Positions 13,448 to 25,827 of a stretch of DNA of 64,000 nt are shown one piece after another. How positions within the stretch are numbered: position 1 is the first letter of the stretch; each line of letters starts with the position of its first letter. The stretch comes from Berghia stephanieae (taxonomy: Eukaryota > Mollusca > Gastropoda > Nudibranchia > Aeolidiidae): contig CM067446.1 in NCBI GenBank assembly GCA_034508935.3, forward strand, positions 17,596,199 to 17,660,198, written 5' to 3'. Below the pieces are notes generated by a model. That model was given only the letters and a program-made list of their open reading frames with translations, had not been told where the DNA came from and searched no databases. Made by a program: the position numbers and the translations under genes.

Positions 13448-16400
13448 GTTACTAATATTATCAATATTATTGTTAATGCATATCCTATATATTATCATTG
13501 GAATACAGGTCTCTATGGGGATAACAGTATGGACCATTTAGAGATTAACCAAATCCTCGAACTGTTAAAGGACTTTATTTTCTATCTAGACAAATCCTTC
13601 AAGGAGGAAGATAAAGAAAAGAAGGTAAAACTTTATTGAATTATGCTTTTAAAACTATTCTAATTTTGTTTGTTTTGTTTTGTTTTTGCTGGTTGTATTT
13701 TTGCGTCTGTATTTTAAATATGTTTGTAACCTAACAAGTAGATCTGGTATTTGTTATATAATCATACTTAGTTGAAAACAGCCAATATGGCAACACCATA
13801 TGGACCTGGCAACTAAAATACCAACTTCCCCTCAGTTGTGAATAAACATGGTTGACGACTAGACCACATGTGTTTTGTTTGTCATTCATAGTACCACACT
13901 CAAACCATAACATGGTGTCAGAAGATACAGATAAGTCAACCCTTGCTTCAGAAACTCCACTAGTATATTACATTTTCTTTGAATCGATATTTCATCGAGC
14001 TATTTCTTCTACCAAAACTAATTCCTGACTAAAGTTCCAAACCCAAAGATGGACTCCATAAAACCGAGTCCCATGAATTTTGAAAGTGGGAACATTTCAG
14101 AAAACTGGCGAAAATGGTTGCAGCACATGAAATTACTGCTGACTGGCCCATTAGCAGAGAAAAGCGAAGAACAAAAGAGTAGCTACTTCCTGCTCTATAT
14201 TGGTGAAGATGGGCGAGATATTTACAACTCCTGGAACACCGAGGAGCAACTGGCAGTAAGTGAAATGATAGAACGATTCACAAGGTATTGCCAACCAAAG
14301 AAAAACGTTCCAATGGCCCGCTATAAGTTCAATTCCAGAATGCAGGCAACTGAAGAAATGGTCGATCAGTTTATTACAGATTTGAAGATTCTGGCCAACG
14401 ATTGTGAATTTGAAGAATAAAAAATTCACTCATCAGAGATCGCATCATATTTGGGACAAATGATGCCAGAATAAGAGAAAGACTACTTCAAGAGGGAGAT
14501 GCAGACTTGGAGAAGGCAAGTGACATCGCAAGAGCAATGGAGACATCAAAACAACAGATTAGTAAGCTTCAACAAACAACAGTGTACACCTTAAAAGAAA
14601 AGAGTAAAACCAAGCCAGATGAAGAAAGACAGAAGGCAAGAACACATCTAAAGCAGAATTACAAACAATGTCAGAAATGTGGCGGGCATATGCACCCCTT
14701 TGACCAATGTCCTGCCAAGAATAAGATTTGCAACTATTGCGAGAAATCGCACCATTTCGAGAAAATGTGCAGGAAATTAAAGTACGATAACAACAGAAAA
14801 AACATGAACAATTTTTAACTTGAAGATGAAGACGAAGACTTACATTTTGAAACATTGCAAATACAGGGCCTCAAAGACGAAGTATTCACCTCAATGAAGA
14901 TAAAACTTAACGAGAAGAAGACTGCTACTTTAAAGGTGAAAGTTGATACCGGTGCACAAGGCAACGCCCTTCCACTAAGAATCTACAAAAACATGTACCC
15001 AGATGATGTCGACAAAGAAGGATTACCAAAATCACTCCAGCCTTCCTCAAGAACATTGATGGCATACGGCGGTCACCAAGTCAAACAATTTGGAACAGTT
15101 ACTTTTCCCTGTTTGAGTAAAGACAAATACCAAAATGCCTTATTCTATGTCACAGAAGATGAAGGAAACACAATCTTAGGACTGCCAACAGCTCAAGCAC
15201 TCAATCTAATCACAATTAATTGCCAACTTAAAAATGAAAATTATGAAAGAAAATCAAGAACAGATTTCCAGATACCTTCAATGGTATTGGCAAATTCCAA
15301 GGCCAATATCACATCAACATTGACAAAAGTATTCCACCAGTGATACATGCTCCAAGAAGAGTCCCAATTATCCTGAAAGACCGAATAAAAGAAGAATTGG
15401 ACAAAATGACAGAAAAAGGAATCATCAACAAAATCAAAGAAGGTGAACCGACGGCATGGGTCAACAGCCTTGTCTACAGAGAAAAATCTAATGGCAAACT
15501 AAGACTTTGTCTTGACCCGAAAGATCTAAACAAGGCTATACTGAGAGAACATCATGCCATTCCAACACTTGAAGATATCATACCGAAACTCAATGGTGCC
15601 AAGTATTTCTCCATACTTGATGCAAAAGCTGGATACTGGAATATTGAACTGGACGACGAATCCAGTTACCTGACAACCTTCAATACCCCTTTCGGCAGAT
15701 ACAGATTCTTGAGAATGCCATTTGGTCTGAAAATGAGCCAAGACATTTTTCAAGCCAAGATCGATCAGACATTTGAAGGATGCAAAGGCGTGATTGGAAT
15801 ATCAGACGATATTGTGGTACATGGGGAGACAGAAGAAGAACATGATGCCAACCTCAATGAGATGTTGAAAAGATGTGAAGCCACCGGTTTGAAACTGAAT
15901 CCAGAAAAGTGCAAAATAAAACAAAAAAGCATCAAATTTTATGGCATCATATGCTCAGAAGATGGTATATAAAACCAGACCCTGCAAAAGTAGCAGCTCT
16001 CAAGAATATGAAGCCACCACAAACGCCCCGAGAACTACAATCATTCCTAGGACTGACGACATACATGAGCACATTCATTCCAAACACCTGTGACCTTACT
16101 GCACCTCTAAGAGAAATCCTGAAAAAAGACAGCGATTTTTGTTGGAATGCTACAATGCAAGAAGATTATGACAAAATCAAAGAGGCTATATCTGAAAAAG
16201 TAACACTTGCATACTTCGACAGCAGGAAATCAATCACGGTCCAAGTAGATGCATCACTGAAAGGGTTAGGGGCCACACTTCTACAAGAAGGTCTCCCTGT
16301 TGCATTCGCCAGCAAATCCCTCACAGAAGAGGAAACAAGATATGCCAATATAGAGAGAGAGAAATGTTGGCTGTCGTTTATGGCTGCGAGAGATTCCACA

Positions 16401-19400
16401 CCTATCTATATGGACAACAATTCATTGTAGAAAACGACCATAAACCCCTTGAGTCCATCCAACTCAAACATTTGAAGGCAGCACCACCCAGACTGCTTAG
16501 AATTCAGCCTTACAACTTGAAGATAAAATATGTTCCAGGCAAGGAAATGGCAATTGCAGACCCACTGTCAAGAATCTCTCCACAAGAAATGAACCCTATC
16601 AACGACCTGAATGTTCAAATACATTCCATACTTTCAGAATTCAGCAACGACAAGCTTCAGAGGATCAAAGAGGAAGTCGAACAAGACACAGAACTAAATG
16701 CTCTCAAGCATACAGTTTTTACAGGATGGCCAGAGAAAATTCAAGATGTTGACTACCTCTGCAGACCCTATTGGAACTACAGAGATGAAATCAGCATAGA
16801 GGAAGGTATTTTGCTAAAAGGCAGAAGAGTTATCATACCCAAAACATTACAGAAAGAGATCCTTGAAACCTCCATAAACCACACCTGGGGGTTGAAAAAA
16901 CTCAACTAAGGGCACGAGCTTCAGTGTTTTGGAGAAACATAACCAGAGACATAGCAGAAATCACGAAAGAGTGTAAAACATGCCAAGCTTACCAACCATC
17001 TCAAAGGAAAGAACCTCTCATCCCTTCTGAAGTTCCACCCCATGCATGGCACACAATAGGTACAGACCTGTTCTACCTTGATGGAGAAGAATACCTTTTG
17101 GTTGCAGATTACTTCACAAAGTTTCATTTTGTAAGGAAGATTCCGCAAAACCAAAGCACTAGCCAAAAAATAGTGACACTAATTAAACAAATCATTAGTG
17201 AACATGGGATTCCTGTAACCATAAGATCAGACAATGGTCCTCATTTCAGCGGGAATGCATACAAAAATTTTACACAAAATTATGGAATCCACCATGACAC
17301 AAGTTCACCTCACTATCCACGTAGCAATGGATTCATCGAGAGCCAGGTGAAAATAGTGAAACGTACACTCAAGAAAGCACGTGAAACAGCATCAGATCCA
17401 TTCATGGCCATGTTAGCTCTCAGGACAACTCCGATTGACAATAACACTCCATCACCTGCACAACTACTCTATGGCCGACAACTGAAAGATGATTTGCCAA
17501 GAAAAGAATCTCGTGCTCCAGACCTAGAAGAAACCAAATGCCATCTTGAGAATCGGCAGAAAACCCAAGAACATTACTACAATAGATCAACGTATCAACT
17601 CCCAAAATTATCAATGGGACAGCCAGTAACCTACCAAAACAAATCGACCAACAGATGGCAACAAGGTATCATAATGCAGAAAGACGAACATCCCAGATCG
17701 TACCTTGTCAGAACAGAAAACGACAACATCATTCGTCGAAATAGGCACCATCTACGTCCATTGCCAAATCCAAATACAGCAAGACCAATATCGACATCTA
17801 GTGCCAATCATCAGATGGTACAGACAACGGCAGCACAGGTCGAGCTCCCATTCTCACCTGTGCCCGAACAGAACAAGCACGAGCGCTCTTCTGTTCGTGA
17901 AGACAATCTGTCTTCACAGGAACACAACACACAGACAAACAAAAGTAAATCACCTTATATAACTAGAAGTAGAAGTGGTCGTACTGTTAAGGTTCCACAG
18001 ACTTACAAATGATAGGCATGGCCATTTAGCATGAAATATGATTGTGAATATGACCACTAACACGACAGACTTGCAAACACTAGATGCAAATATACACTAA
18101 ATTAAGCCGCTAGGGCATTGGATAGGTTTTACATTTATCTTAATTCAGTCAGTAGTTTAGAAACAGAGGAAACATCTTTTCACAGAAGAATAAAATGAAA
18201 AACGTTGACTATAACCTCAACATTATAATGTTGTTGGAAAGGGGGATGTTATATAATCATACTTAGTTGAAAACAGCCAATATGGCAACACCATATGGAC
18301 CTGGCAACTAAAATACCAACTTCCCCTCAGTTGTGAATAAACATGGTTGACGACTAGACCACATGTGTTTTGTTTGTCATTCATAGTACCACACTCAAAT
18401 CATAACAGTATTATGTTAGATAATGAAGAAAAGAATTGTGTTCAAAGCCAAAACAATCAGATGTACATATTAATAGCCTCAGTCCAAATCACTCAAGTTC
18501 AAGAACATGCGGTTTTCTATTTTTAGGACAAAGATCACTCTTCAATCAACGGCGCATCAATTCTATAAATAGTGGGTAAAACTATCCAATAATAATGCTT
18601 TATTTTGACATGTGACTAAACCATTCATGGTCATTGGACCTTTGTATTGTCAGCAGTGTTTTTAATCCCCTGCTTAGATGGGATTTCTACAACCAAACCC
18701 ATTGACAAGCTTTTTGCAGTCTGAGAATTTACAATCATTCAGTTTCAATGATGATATAGCAACCCTCCAAACATTTTTCCAGGCCCATATAAAGTTACTC
18801 GTATATAGCAAAGATTTTGGAAAAAAAATAAATCTAAGAATAAAACAAAGATTCCTGTCCTGTCATGAGTTATTTGTTCATAAGGATCACTGAAAAGAGA
18901 GTGGTCTATCAGTTTGATATCTCTCAATGTTCACATTGGGTTTTGAATGTCATATGTTACCAACCACTTGAATTTGGTTTTCAGACAGGATTAACAACAT
19001 CCTCAAAATTCAATTTGACATCCAAAATGTGAAAATAAATTTGATAAGAAGTCGCACATACTGGCAGTTCAGTTTACACCCCTGAATTGGCTCCAGCTTT
19101 GTGGTCTAGTGATATGAAGCTCAGCGTGTGTCCCGGTGTATTGTTACTGGAAAATGTGCTTTGTTCTCTTTTTCTCACCATAACCAGGTCTAAAATGCAT
19201 ACCTGGCTGGTAACAGCATTGCCTTTCTCAAAAATTAAAAAAATTATATTGGAAGCCATCATGTCTCATCCTATATGCTAAGTGCTGCTCTTGGCTTATG
19301 AGCCCATGTAAAGCACTTGTTTAAACGCTCACATAATGGCACATAGGGTTATTGCATACTCCATACTACAAATATATATAAAATTTGCACATTAAAATCT

Positions 19401-20380
19401 AAAAATGTCCTCAGTTTCACAATGATCTTTAAGCTTCTCAATGGTTATTTTATTCTTCTAGATCATACGGAACCAAATTTCCAAGTTATTCAAATGACAT
19501 CTGTTAGGCAATCTTTTTTTGTACTCATTCTCTTGAAATATCTTACTACTTATATCTCACACTCATTCACACTTAAGTTGGGTTGGACTCTGTATATGTG
19601 TGCGCGAAGTTTTTGCTTCCAGGTTTACCATATTAGTACACAAGTCATGCAATAATTGTCACATATCCGGTAGCTGACCATGCTCTAAACCTTTTTGACT
19701 CGTGTTGCATTCTGCAGGTACAGTACATGAAAGAGGCATTGGAGGTTCACAGTTTGACCTACCTGAGATTCTTCGAGAACATGATAAAGAAGAGCACAAC
19801 AGGATTCTTTGTAGGATCTAAGGTATGATTTTTAAAAGAATAAATTGCAGTAGAAATTCTTCTGAAATGTGGTTTTACAGAAGGATAATGAGGATAATCT
19901 ATAATGGTCTGGACTGTCTGTGTGGTCCAGGGAGATTTCTGGAATAGATCAGTTCTTGTTCACAACACCCATAAATAAATATGAATATTTATAAGGAGTG
20001 CTTCTGCAGACACACCATAGTCGATTTCGGTCACTGCTTAGAGCTCAAGTTCACAAAAGTGTTTGTGCATTGTCATCAGCCACTACTTGTCTTGCTCTCC
20101 TTCGTTTGACTTTTATAGAAGCTGAGATGCAAAATGTTTTCCACACCACCATGTTGATATCTTTTGTAATGTCAACAAGCACAGTATTAATTCAATTTAT
20201 TTACCATTGTTATTTCATTTGTAGTTGAGTCTTGGTGATTTGGCTGTTTTTGACATTATGGATTACATCACCGAGAGAAATGCCACTGCCCTCGATGGAT
20301 GTCCTCATTTACAAACATTTCGGGAAAAGATTGGAAGTATTGACAGTGTGAAAGAGTTCATGGATAGTCAAAAGAAATAG
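9642..20380 (+). CDS. Sigma-class glutathione S-transferase / haematopoietic prostaglandin D synthase-like gene (5 coding exons)
   Basis: Cytosolic glutathione transferase. Exons 9642-9774, 11800-11892, 13509-13624, 19718-19822 and 20225-20380 join in phase to 603 nt, or 200 residues, the usual sigma-class length. The thioredoxin-like domain carries SYKLIYFDLKGRG with the catalytic Tyr at residue 8, the MPVLEV cis-proline turn at 51-56, and QSLAIARYLA with the glutathione-binding Gln63-Ser64 pair. The helical domain includes FENMIKKSTTGFFVGSK and LSLGDLAVFDIMDYI. Known relatives conjugate glutathione or isomerise PGH2; cephalopod lens S-crystallins belong to the same class. Substrate cannot be read from sequence. 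The introns hold two LINE fragments, a large GAA/TTC-AAT microsatellite and a whole LTR retrotransposon. Confidence 0.93.
10735..11345 (-). mobile_element. LINE 3' end (decayed reverse-transcriptase C-terminus) in GST intron 1
   Basis: The minus strand encodes the C-terminal part typical of LINE ORF2: KRKTLTWALKKAKK, FHRKQL, ILKTRWRLCGYILR, then WKELTQQIREAAKASQSED and a stop at 10790. At least two stops or frame changes interrupt it. It is 5'-truncated, as is usual for LINE insertions. Confidence 0.7.
11600..11690 (-). repeat. Fragment of a tRNA-SINE
   Basis: ATAAGATGCTAGTCTGTCAC and AAAGTACTTTCCACTAGATC nearly repeat the middle of the SINE at 53535-53830. The tRNA head is not present here. 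Confidence 0.5.
11800..11892 (+). CDS. GST exon 2
   Basis: Encodes LPFSQMPVLEVNGKKFAQSL and IARYLAEEF, the glutathione-binding half. The acceptor TTCATACAG lies directly upstream and the donor is GTAAGT. An AG at the later TCTCAG is also possible but would drop LPFSQ, which the family conserves. Confidence 0.9.
12190..13113 (-). mobile_element. RTE-like LINE 3' half with (GAA)n tail in GST intron 2
   Basis: The minus strand carries reverse-transcriptase motifs VGLHQGSALSPLLFAIV, MMYADDVVL, RVSRSKTAYLC, FKYLATT and VRPAMLYGLETA. After frame breaks come KRKNGRPKTRRWLDRV and AWRCGIHYDNPAKCG. The element ends in a (GAA)n-type tail (12191-12213 on the plus strand as CTTCTTCTT). This matches the RTE-type LINEs common in aquatic invertebrates and fish. 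It is 5'-truncated and has at least two disruptions. Confidence 0.8.
13125..13448. repeat. (CTT)n then (ATT)n compound microsatellite
   Basis: About 200 bp of CTT units, with impurities at the left, runs into about 110 bp of ATT units. It ends about 60 bp before the GST exon 3 acceptor. The long Leu, Phe, Ser, Glu and Arg frames here are repeat artefacts. Confidence 0.95.
13509..13624 (+). CDS. GST exon 3
   Basis: Encodes SLYGDNSMDHLEINQILELL followed by KDFIFYLDKSFKEEDKEKK, the start of the helical domain. Its acceptor lies only about 60 bases after the end of a long triplet repeat block (13125-13448). Confidence 0.88.
13752..13912 (+). repeat. 5' LTR
   Basis: Starts TGTTATATAATC and ends CATAACA. 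It matches the 3' LTR at 160 of 161 positions. Confidence 0.95.
18247..18407 (+). repeat. 3' LTR
   Basis: The second copy of the LTR, directly after the purine tract and directly before the GTATT target duplication. Confidence 0.95.
19718..19822 (+). CDS. GST exon 4
   Basis: Encodes VQYMKEALEVHSLTYLRFFE and NMIKKSTTGFFVGSK. A second in-frame acceptor six bases later (exon from 19724) would remove only the first two residues. The donor is GTATGA. Confidence 0.88.
20225..20380 (+). CDS. GST exon 5 (terminal)
   Basis: Encodes LSLGDLAVFDIMDYITERNA to the C-terminus VKEFMDSQKK and TAG. The GDLAVFDI segment matches the conserved helix-6 N-capping region of GSTs. Confidence 0.92.
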   Translation: MSLGDLAVFDIMDYITERNATALDGCPHLQTFREKIGSIDSVKEFMDSQKK

Positions 20381-23300
20381 TTCATCCTCCATGTGAAAAG
20401 GCTGAAGTTGTTTTCACTCTTTTGTTGTTGTGGACAAAGACCTTATTGCAGGTTGCTCTATTTTATACATGAGCTACCATAATGTTAATCTATGATTTGT
20501 TGTTTTCCTATCTTGTTTTCTGCAATCAACGAAACTTTGATATATAATCATTAAGGCAATCAATGCATATATAAACTTAAAGATAATCAATACATATAAA
20601 ATTTTTGTCATAAATGATGAGGAAGGAACTGATTCACACACATTAAAAACTGGTACTGAGACCTGCCTCCGATGATGACACGGAAGTCGTAATTTGGTCG
20701 ATAAACACCAGAGAGGTCGGATGTTTCTGATTGCCGACTTTGTTGGTTTTTTACCATTTCCTTAATTAATTTAATTGGGTTATAGGGTGTTCTACTAATA
20801 CCTTTTTCTCATTGTTTTGGGATTGTCGTAAAATTATGGATATGAACATGGAATATAGCTCAGGAAACATCTCCGATTTATTCATTACTTTCATTTTGAT
20901 TACCTGGGATTTGGATTTTATTTAAACAAAATGAATCAAGCTCTTATTAAACGGATTCAATTGTTAACTTTTTTTGTGGCTACAATCTTCAACTACTAGC
21001 ATTTTATTCATTAATCTGTGAAAAAAATAAATGTGTCAAGCGTAAATTCAACATCATTATGCCCGAACAACATAATTTATGTTTATTGAACATGCAATGA
21101 TGTATGGAATAAATCTAATGGAAAATGCCGTCTTTCATATCATTTCATATTTTTCTTGATTTTTTAAAAATATAATTCAATTTTAAAACGTCATTCATTT
21201 GCTAAATATTTTTCTTTGGTACAATGCAGACCTTTCATCTTTTTATTAATCTTGATAGAATGGCTCGCTCAGAGGTACTTCAGTTTGATTGCGAAGCATA
21301 GTTATTGTTAGTAAATACAATGTTGAATGGCGTCCGTAGCATTAGATAAGAAAATGACCTCTTTCATATGACAATTTTTAATTCCATTTTGACTTTATCA
21401 ATGGAAGGCAAACACAATTGCAATTTTCCATTGTATTAGTATTCTTTTTGTTTGACACTAATGCTCATTAATAGGAATTAGATCTGATAATACGTATTCC
21501 CTTCAATTTATTTATAAAATTACTTTAATTATATTTTTAATCATTTACTTTATCATGGAGGCAACAAATCAATTTTCTTTATGATTCTTTGGACTATTAT
21601 AAGGACAGATTGAAAATGATTTTACATATCAGTTTCCAATGTTATTATTTTTTATCAAATATTATCAGGATCATCTTGTTTTCTACCTGACTTTCTTTGA
21701 ATTTGATGGCTGTTTGAATACGATTGTACAAGATCGTTTCTTTATTTTAATAAATTGTGTTCTTTTATTACTCACTCAAAACAAAAATATGTGATGTTTT
21801 GTATATCTTCACTTTTAATATCATTATTTTATAAAAAAATTATGTGATTATCTTCAATGTTCAACATCGTTTTAATTAGTGATTTTAATTCTATCATTGT
21901 CTATTGGAAATTAATCTAGTAATGTTTATAATGTTTTTGCTTAACAGGTATATTTAACAACAAAACAAAAAACAACTAAGAAACATCAACTTCAAAACAT
22001 TTCAGATTGAACCAATGAAAATTCGAGCTTCATAACCTTTTTGTTGGCATCTGTAATTGATATTTATTTTCATAAAACAAGTTGGCTTTAAAACTGACTC
22101 AGTAATACGAATGATTCTTTTTCATGACATCTGACAATCTATCAGATTGTCAATTTTTCATCGTTTTTTCTTCTTGTTTTTTTTTGGGGGGGTTTTGTGT
22201 GTGTTCTGATTTGTTTTGTTTGTTTGTGCTAATGTTTCAACTGATTACCATTTGAGCTATATTTAAAACATTTGTGATACAAACAGTAGTTCTAATTCTG
22301 TTTGAAGGGTATTCACCGTTATCCATTCTAAACAAACTGCTTGATTTCCATAGTGGATTACCTCAATAAGTAATGGCTATTTCATTTGATGTTTTGGTAT
22401 ATTTTGATATTTTTAAAAATCTTTTTAAAAAAGTATATTATTTAACAAACATTTAGATCCTTTGTTCTTTTCTGTATTGGAAATACGAATTAAATCTCAC
22501 GTTGTTATATATCCATAAGAAAAGTAACATCAGTGTTTATTATTGCTACCTAACTAATACTCTCAACGAACCTAATAAAGTATTACATGTTTAATTAGAA
22601 ATTAATAGTATTTATATAAATTCTTAGTTTGCCAACTTTAATCAACAATTATGACAAAACTAGTGCTCTTTTTTCCCTTTATGTGATCCATCACTTATTT
22701 TTCATGGTATTTTGTTCATTTGAAATCTGTGTACTAAAAAATAATGTTTGTACATGTTTTTGATGATTGATATTATAAATATTCCTGCCCTTTATTTTAT
22801 CATTCCACGTGTCATTTTAAAGTTTATTCAAAATAACATATCTTTAAAACAGATAATATTAACCCTTTAACAGCAAGCCTGGATAGTTTTCAAACTATTA
22901 ATTCTGATACAGCTCTGGTTTCATTAAATCCCAAATCGTATTGCTGTTTGGGTGAAATTGGTTGTCTGTGTTTATATTCAAATTAACAATTGGTGAAATT
23001 AGGGCTTGATCAGGTAAACTAAACCTTTGCCTGTAAAGGTTTAAGTATATCTGTTTGTCGGTTATTGTAATGATTCTTAATTGAAAACATATCTTGTTGA
23101 CAAAAGAATATTATTATTATTCCGCAACAAATATCATCATTGTTACCTCAATGATATTAACGTCTCGTCTTCCATTACATTCCTTTCATTAAAAGGACAT
23201 GTGATGTTTATTTTCATTACATGAAGCACGTCCTATGCTTTTACGACATGTCTTATTTCTAGAATTTGACTATTCCCTCATCTTTCTTTTTATAGCTGCT

Positions 23301-24285
23301 GAAATGACCTAAAGTGTCACAAGTTCTGTAAAATTCCTTTATAACAGATCTGATTTTCTATTCCAATACTTCCAATTGATTGAAATGACTATAATGGCAG
23401 TTTTTCACTGCAAGAATCACACTTCTAGTGGTTACATAAACACGACATGTATTAGTTCTACACATGTATTAGTTATAGAATTTGACTATTCCCTCATCTT
23501 TCTTTTTATAGCTGCTGAAATGACCTAAAGTGTCACAAGTTCTGTAAAATTCCTTTATAACAGATCTGATGTTCTATTCCAATACTTCCAATTGATTGAA
23601 ATGACTATAATGGCAGTTTTTCACTGCAAGAATCACACTTCTAGTGGTTACATAAACAATAACTTTTCTTCTTGTTGCCGGATTGTAAAAAAATCGGGGC
23701 TTGCTCTGTACTTTACCTCAGCAGAGAATAGTTTTTGTCCTATTATATATTTATGAAACACGATAATATTAACCATCTCCCAGGTTCCCAATATGTAAAT
23801 AAACCATCTGGTGTCAGTTGCTGTTTTGCTGGCATGATCATGGAGAGTTTTCATATACCTACAAAGAGTGAATGTATATATAAGTTACAGTTGTGCAACT
23901 ATGATTTACATTCATAACTCTCAAATCTCATTCCATTAATGTTAAAATAATAGAATTACTACATAGACTTGCTCTTTTTCATCTCTATTTTTTATATTTA
24001 TTATTTTTTTGGTGGTAAAAACAAAAAATATACCTTCCAAAATTGTTACAAGTGATCTTCATTACCTGTTGAAATTGTATTTACACGAAAGATTGATATT
24101 TTTACAAAAAAATTTGATGAGATATTATTGATTGTTTACCAAATATTTATTTTCAATAGACAATATAATATAGCATTTTGATATACATTCATTTGTTTGT
24201 TTTTTATATGAGAGGATTAGTATTTTAGAGGAATAAAATATCCGCTTTTTCCCTTTGAAACAGATTTTATGAAATGATTCTGTTC
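20381..24285. other. AT-rich region after the GST gene
   Basis: It should contain the GST 3' UTR, but no single poly(A) site can be chosen. No coding sequence was recognised. The only clear structure is the tandem duplication at 23261-23658. Confidence 0.55.
23261..23658. repeat. Tandem duplication of ~182 bp, period 216
   Basis: The block starting TAGAATTTGACTATTCCCTC and ending GTGGTTACATAAAC occurs at about 23260-23442 and again at 23476-23658 with one noticed base difference. It contains GCTGCTGAAATGACCTAAAG, which resembles the decayed 3' tail of repeat A. Confidence 0.9.
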
Positions 24286-25133
24286 ACTGGGTGGGGTCTT
24301 GTAACCCTCCGTGTTGGATAGGTGCTGTATCTCCTATCCCGCTATATTTGTTTTATGAGTTGCTTTCTGTCTGTCTTGGAATGGGATTACTTGTTTTTTT
24401 CCTAGCCATGGCTGAGAGGGTAACAGTCAAATGTATAGTGTTAGTTTTAGGAAGTGATAATTTTTATCTTCTTAATCCTCTCTCTGTTGTGTGCTGATAG
24501 TAATCTTTTTTATTGTTTTGAACGCATCTTGCATACCTGCCTATTATTATGGACTGTCCGTAATTGTTATGGAAGTGTAAGGACAATTACGGACTTACAG
24601 AAATAGAAGAAATATTACTGATACAAATGGTCGCAACATTAAAAAATAATTTTAAAATTTTCATTTATATATAGAATGTGTAGAATTTGTAGCAGATGTA
24701 GTTTTTACTTATTCACTGGACTTGATTTCTTATGAATATTTTGCCATGCTGTGGAAAATAGACTTTAATTGAGGCTTGACCCGCATAAGTAGTAGGCCAT
24801 GGTAAGTTTATTTTACATATATAAAAGGGTGTATCTATCATTTTTTTGTTTGCTTTAATATTACTGAAATTTGACCATTAATTACTGGTGAATTTTGTAT
24901 TTCTTACTGAATTTGAAATTTTCAAGTAGGCAGGTGTGATCTTGTAAACATCTTAGTGGGATCTTGTGCTGGTGTCTGGATGAGACTTTTAGATGATCTC
25001 AAACTAAGTACTTTTGACCCAATTCACCTTTGTCCTACTTTTTCTTGGGTGCTTTAATTGTAATTTAAAAATTGACTTTCCCTTTTACTGGCGCTGATAT
25101 GACCTAATGTGTTGCGAGCACCCTTAAAAACAT
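24286..25133 (+). repeat. Repeat A copy interrupted by ~420 bp
   Basis: Starts at the family head CTGGGTGGGG. It runs to about 24504, resumes about 24925, and ends in the family tail (CTGGCGCTGATATGACCTAA...CCTTAAAAACA). The interrupting sequence includes a short hairpin at 24553-24588. Confidence 0.75.
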
Positions 25134-25195
25134 GTTCATAAAACAATTATTTTTTATAAAATTATAAACCATTAACTTTAGACAATATAACAATC

Positions 25196-25420
25196 AGACA
25201 CCCAGCAGATCAATGAGCAAAGCATCTGACTGTGACACTGATATGCAAACACACCTGGTTTGATCCTGCGTTTCAGCTCATTTTTACTGGCCTTACAGCT
25301 CATCCAACAATGATTGGGTGGCTGGATACAGCGTTAGATCTGCCAGATAATATTTTACGACAAACAGTAGTCCTAGTGCTTGATGACTGACTCTGAACTC
25401 TATACACAGAATTTATATTA
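25196..25420 (+). repeat. Possible tRNA-headed SINE fragment
   Basis: AGATCAATGAGCAAAGCATC and ACACCTGGTTTGATCCTGCG look like degenerate A and B boxes. No second copy was found in the window. Confidence 0.35.
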
Positions 25421-25827
25421 ATGTTATGTGATTATTTGGTTATTTTCGTAAACTTTATTATACTTTTTTTTTTCAATCTCTGTCTCTTTTACGAAAAGAA
25501 TTATAAAATATTTTTTAACTAAAATTATAAATTTGATTACAACCAAGTGATAGTTGTTGATATTATTCAAAGGTGATATAATCTTATCTGACACCGAGTT
25601 TTACAATTTTTTTCGTTTTTTGACTTATATACTCGTACATAGCAGCAAAAGACTAGACTGTTGAATCTTGCTGTCTTTTACAATTTCTACATAATGTGAT
25701 TTGTGAGTGATTTGTGCTTTTTTTCTTTTGTTATTAAATTTACTTTGTTACAAATTATCATATTGTTGTTGTTATACACTATTTCGTTCAATAAATGTTA
25801 AATTGTCCTACATCAACTAAAAGTTTC

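Larger units (their letters stand above)
13752..18407 (+). mobile_element. Mag-like (Ty3/gypsy) LTR retrotransposon fossil in GST intron 3
   Basis: A 4656-bp element in the sense of the host gene. It has 161-bp terminal repeats and a 5-bp target duplication GTATT (13747-13751 and 18408-18412). A TGGTGTCAGAAG primer-binding site follows the first LTR and a purine tract GGAAAGGGGGA precedes the second. Parts in order, approximately: gag with CCHC zinc knuckles 14.05-14.8 kb, aspartic protease 14.9-15.3 kb, reverse transcriptase 15.35-16.0 kb, RNase H 16.1-16.6 kb, integrase 16.8-17.7 kb and a C-terminal tail to 18.0 kb. The primer site and domain order suggest the Mag/SURL lineage. It is broken, with about half a dozen interruptions. 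The LTRs differ at one base, so insertion looks recent. Confidence 0.9.

Noticed and set aside
12523-13464. 313-residue minus-strand frame joining poly-Ile/Arg/Glu to a reverse transcriptase
   Set aside because: The N-terminal half is microsatellite translation running by chance into a truncated RTE-like LINE; it is not one protein.
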